This document shows, one piece after another, positions 44,673-45,914 of a stretch of 45,914 nt of DNA (positions are counted from its first letter, which is position 1; each line of letters begins with the position of its first letter). The stretch comes from Bacteroidota bacterium (GTDB lineage: Bacteria; Bacteroidota; Bacteroidia; 2-12-FULL-35-15): positions 1 to 45,914 of the forward strand of contig JAOQAG010000036.1 in the NCBI GenBank assembly GCA_025963715.1, written 5' to 3'. The notes beneath the pieces are model-generated. The model ran no database searches. It was given only the letters and a program-made list of their open reading frames with translations, and was not told where the DNA came from. Both the position numbers and the translations under genes were made by a program.

Positions 44673-45701
44673 TCACCTCAAAAGCGTAACAAAACCTTTT
44701 TCTGTTTTGGCGTTCTCACAAAACTGGTTCTTGTAAGTGATGATGTAATAATACGTGCCTTCATTGCACATTTTTTCATCTGTGCTTTTTCCATCCCATG
44801 CAAAAGCCGCGTTGTTGCTTTTATACACGGCCTTGCCCCAGCGGTCGTAAATTAAAATGCTGAATTCATTTATTCCCACTAAACCGGGGATCTCAAAAAA
44901 ATCATTTGCCTGATCGTTATTCGGTGTAAACACATTGGGGATCCGCTGCTGTATATCGTCCTGTATAAAACCCAGCTCCGCTTTTGATGCGGCACCGTAT
45001 GCGCCTGTATAGCTAATGGTGTCGCATACCCTTACACAGTGGGCTGTTGCCGGATCAACCTCATACACCGAATATCCTTCAAATGCATACAGCTTTGATC
45101 CATTTCCGCTGCAATCCGTAGTACCCATTGTTAATACACCAAACACATTCATGCCCGGCGTATTCATAACGCCCACTATGCTTACCGACTGAATTGAATT
45201 TTGATCGTTTGCCAGTTTTATTTTCATCAGCTGATTTGTAAAGGCAACGGAAATATAATAATAGCCTTTGTAAAAGGTAATATCGCCGGAAGGCAGATAA
45301 CCGGTGTAGCCTATGCAGGTTGTATCTCCGGTTGTTGTGTTGATCTTGTACAAGCCTGAATTAATATCGCCGCCCAGCAAATAATCATCGCTCAGTGCGG
45401 TAAGGCTGTTGAACGCGCCTCCCAATCCTTCAATGTCGGCAACATAGGTCAATGCTGCGGTGTTGGTATCTATGCGGTATAATTTATAAGCATCTGTGCC
45501 GTACAGTTGGCCTGATGGTGTGATGGCAATGTCATATAACATAAGTCCGGTTTGCCCGATGGTAAGGGTATGGCAATTGGAAATGTCCAGTTTTATCAGG
45601 CTTTTATCCATAAATGCCACATAGGTATTCAGCTGGCTGTAACAGCTGTTGGCGAGTAAAAGCCAAATCGACAAGGCTAAAATAATGGAACGTTTTAGCA
45701 T
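44673..45701 (-). CDS. Type IX secretion cargo protein with gliding-motility (type B) C-terminal domain
   Basis: A 342-residue exported protein. The frame extends to a TTG at 45734, but the ATG at 45701 starts the signal peptide (MLKRSIILALSIWLLLANS, ending CYSQ). Residues about 30-245 form short repeated beta units (LYGTDAYKLYRIDTNT, GLYKINTTTGDTTCIGYTG) like a propeller. The last 90 residues are the CHU_C / T9SS type B domain (IPNVFTPNNDQANDFFEIPG, ILIYDRWGKAVYKS, GTYYYIITYKN, GFVTLLR), used for export and surface attachment. The ligand is unknown. The region upstream carries a truncated MITE copy. Confidence 0.88.
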   Translation of the reverse strand: MLKRSIILALSIWLLLANSCYSQLNTYVAFMDKSLIKLDISNCHTLTIGQTGLMLYDIAITPSGQLYGTDAYKLYRIDTNTAALTYVADIEGLGGAFNSLTALSDDYLLGGDINSGLYKINTTTGDTTCIGYTGYLPSGDITFYKGYYYISVAFTNQLMKIKLANDQNSIQSVSIVGVMNTPGMNVFGVLTMGTTDCSGNGSKLYAFEGYSVYEVDPATAHCVRVCDTISYTGAYGAASKAELGFIQDDIQQRIPNVFTPNNDQANDFFEIPGLVGINEFSILIYDRWGKAVYKSNNAAFAWDGKSTDEKMCNEGTYYYIITYKNQFCENAKTEKGFVTLLR

Positions 45702-45817
45702 GCTGGATACAATTGGAGTGTAGCTAACGTACAAAATAATTGCGGGGATTCCTATGGAAAAGTATTTAATGTTAATTGAGTATCGGAAAGTTTATACCAA
45801 ATGCTTTTATTTTGTAT

Positions 45818-45914
45818 GGTTATGTTGCAGAATATTATTGTTTATGGAAACAGAAATACTTTCTTAAGCTGTCATCCCGGGCTTGACCCGGGATCTGTTA
45901 AATACTTGCAGCGC
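45818..45914. mobile_element. MITE-like element, copy 3 (cut by window end)
   Basis: It begins GGTTATGTTGCAGAATATTA, then ATGGAAACAGAAATACT, then the core half hairpin 45871-45896, and continues GTTAAATACTTGCAGCGC to the end of the window. It is in the opposite orientation to copies 1 and 2. Confidence 0.65.

Overview
The window is chromosomal DNA of a free-living member of the Bacteroidota. Three things support this: signal peptides ending in Ala/Ser-Gln, a type IX secretion (T9SS) regulator of the PorX type together with cargo carrying T9SS sorting domains, and the bacteroidotal fused lpxC-fabZ gene in an HD-lpxD-lpxC/fabZ-lpxA order. I call 36 protein genes and see no tRNA, rRNA, CRISPR array, transposase, integrase or phage gene.

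Layout. 1-731: repeat-filled leader region. 732-13028 (+): envelope proteins (DUF5916 barrel, membrane-anchored propeller protein, DUF5723-TSP3-OmpA protein, small secreted protein, GTEPFW lipoprotein, TPR/DUF6624/OmpA fusion). 13613-17245: metallo-beta-lactamase-fold hydrolase, secreted protein, Rieske protein, RNase HII. 17266-24681: surface polysaccharide genes (glycosyltransferase, FkbM methyltransferase, flippase, two kinase-less Wzz-like proteins, O-antigen ligase/polymerase). 24833-37289 (mostly -): GAF-SpoIIE phosphatase, LpxD paralogue, EF-P, cold-shock protein, then an ABC ATPase-HEAT-glutaminyl cyclase-RluF operon, then lpxA, lpxC-fabZ, lpxD and an HD phosphohydrolase. 37549-43801 (+): porX, tsaE, a small secreted Ala-rich protein, a T9SS type A cargo protein, alanine dehydrogenase. 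44184-45701: DUF4258 protein and a T9SS type B cargo protein.

How the genes work together. Lipid A synthesis (lpxA/C/D), surface glycan assembly (GT, flippase, Wzz, ligase), secretion control (porX) and maturation of exported proteins (glutaminyl cyclase) make this largely a cell-envelope window. Eight of the nine signal-peptidase-I-type leaders place Gln at the predicted mature N-terminus, the substrate of the cyclase encoded at 29554-30378.

The most unusual content lies between the genes. Nearly every long intergenic region is built of dispersed repeat families arranged as mirror-image shells, one inverted pair inside another, often starting at a stop codon. One family behaves like a non-autonomous transposable element (MITE): the 181-bp copy at 13297-13477 has imperfect terminal inverted repeats, is flanked by an 8-bp direct repeat TAATAATT, and interrupts a second repeat whose uninterrupted paralogue at 6398-6511 carries that 8-mer once. 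Another family sits in frame inside the ABC ATPase gene. All homology and family calls are from reading motifs by eye; no database search was run.
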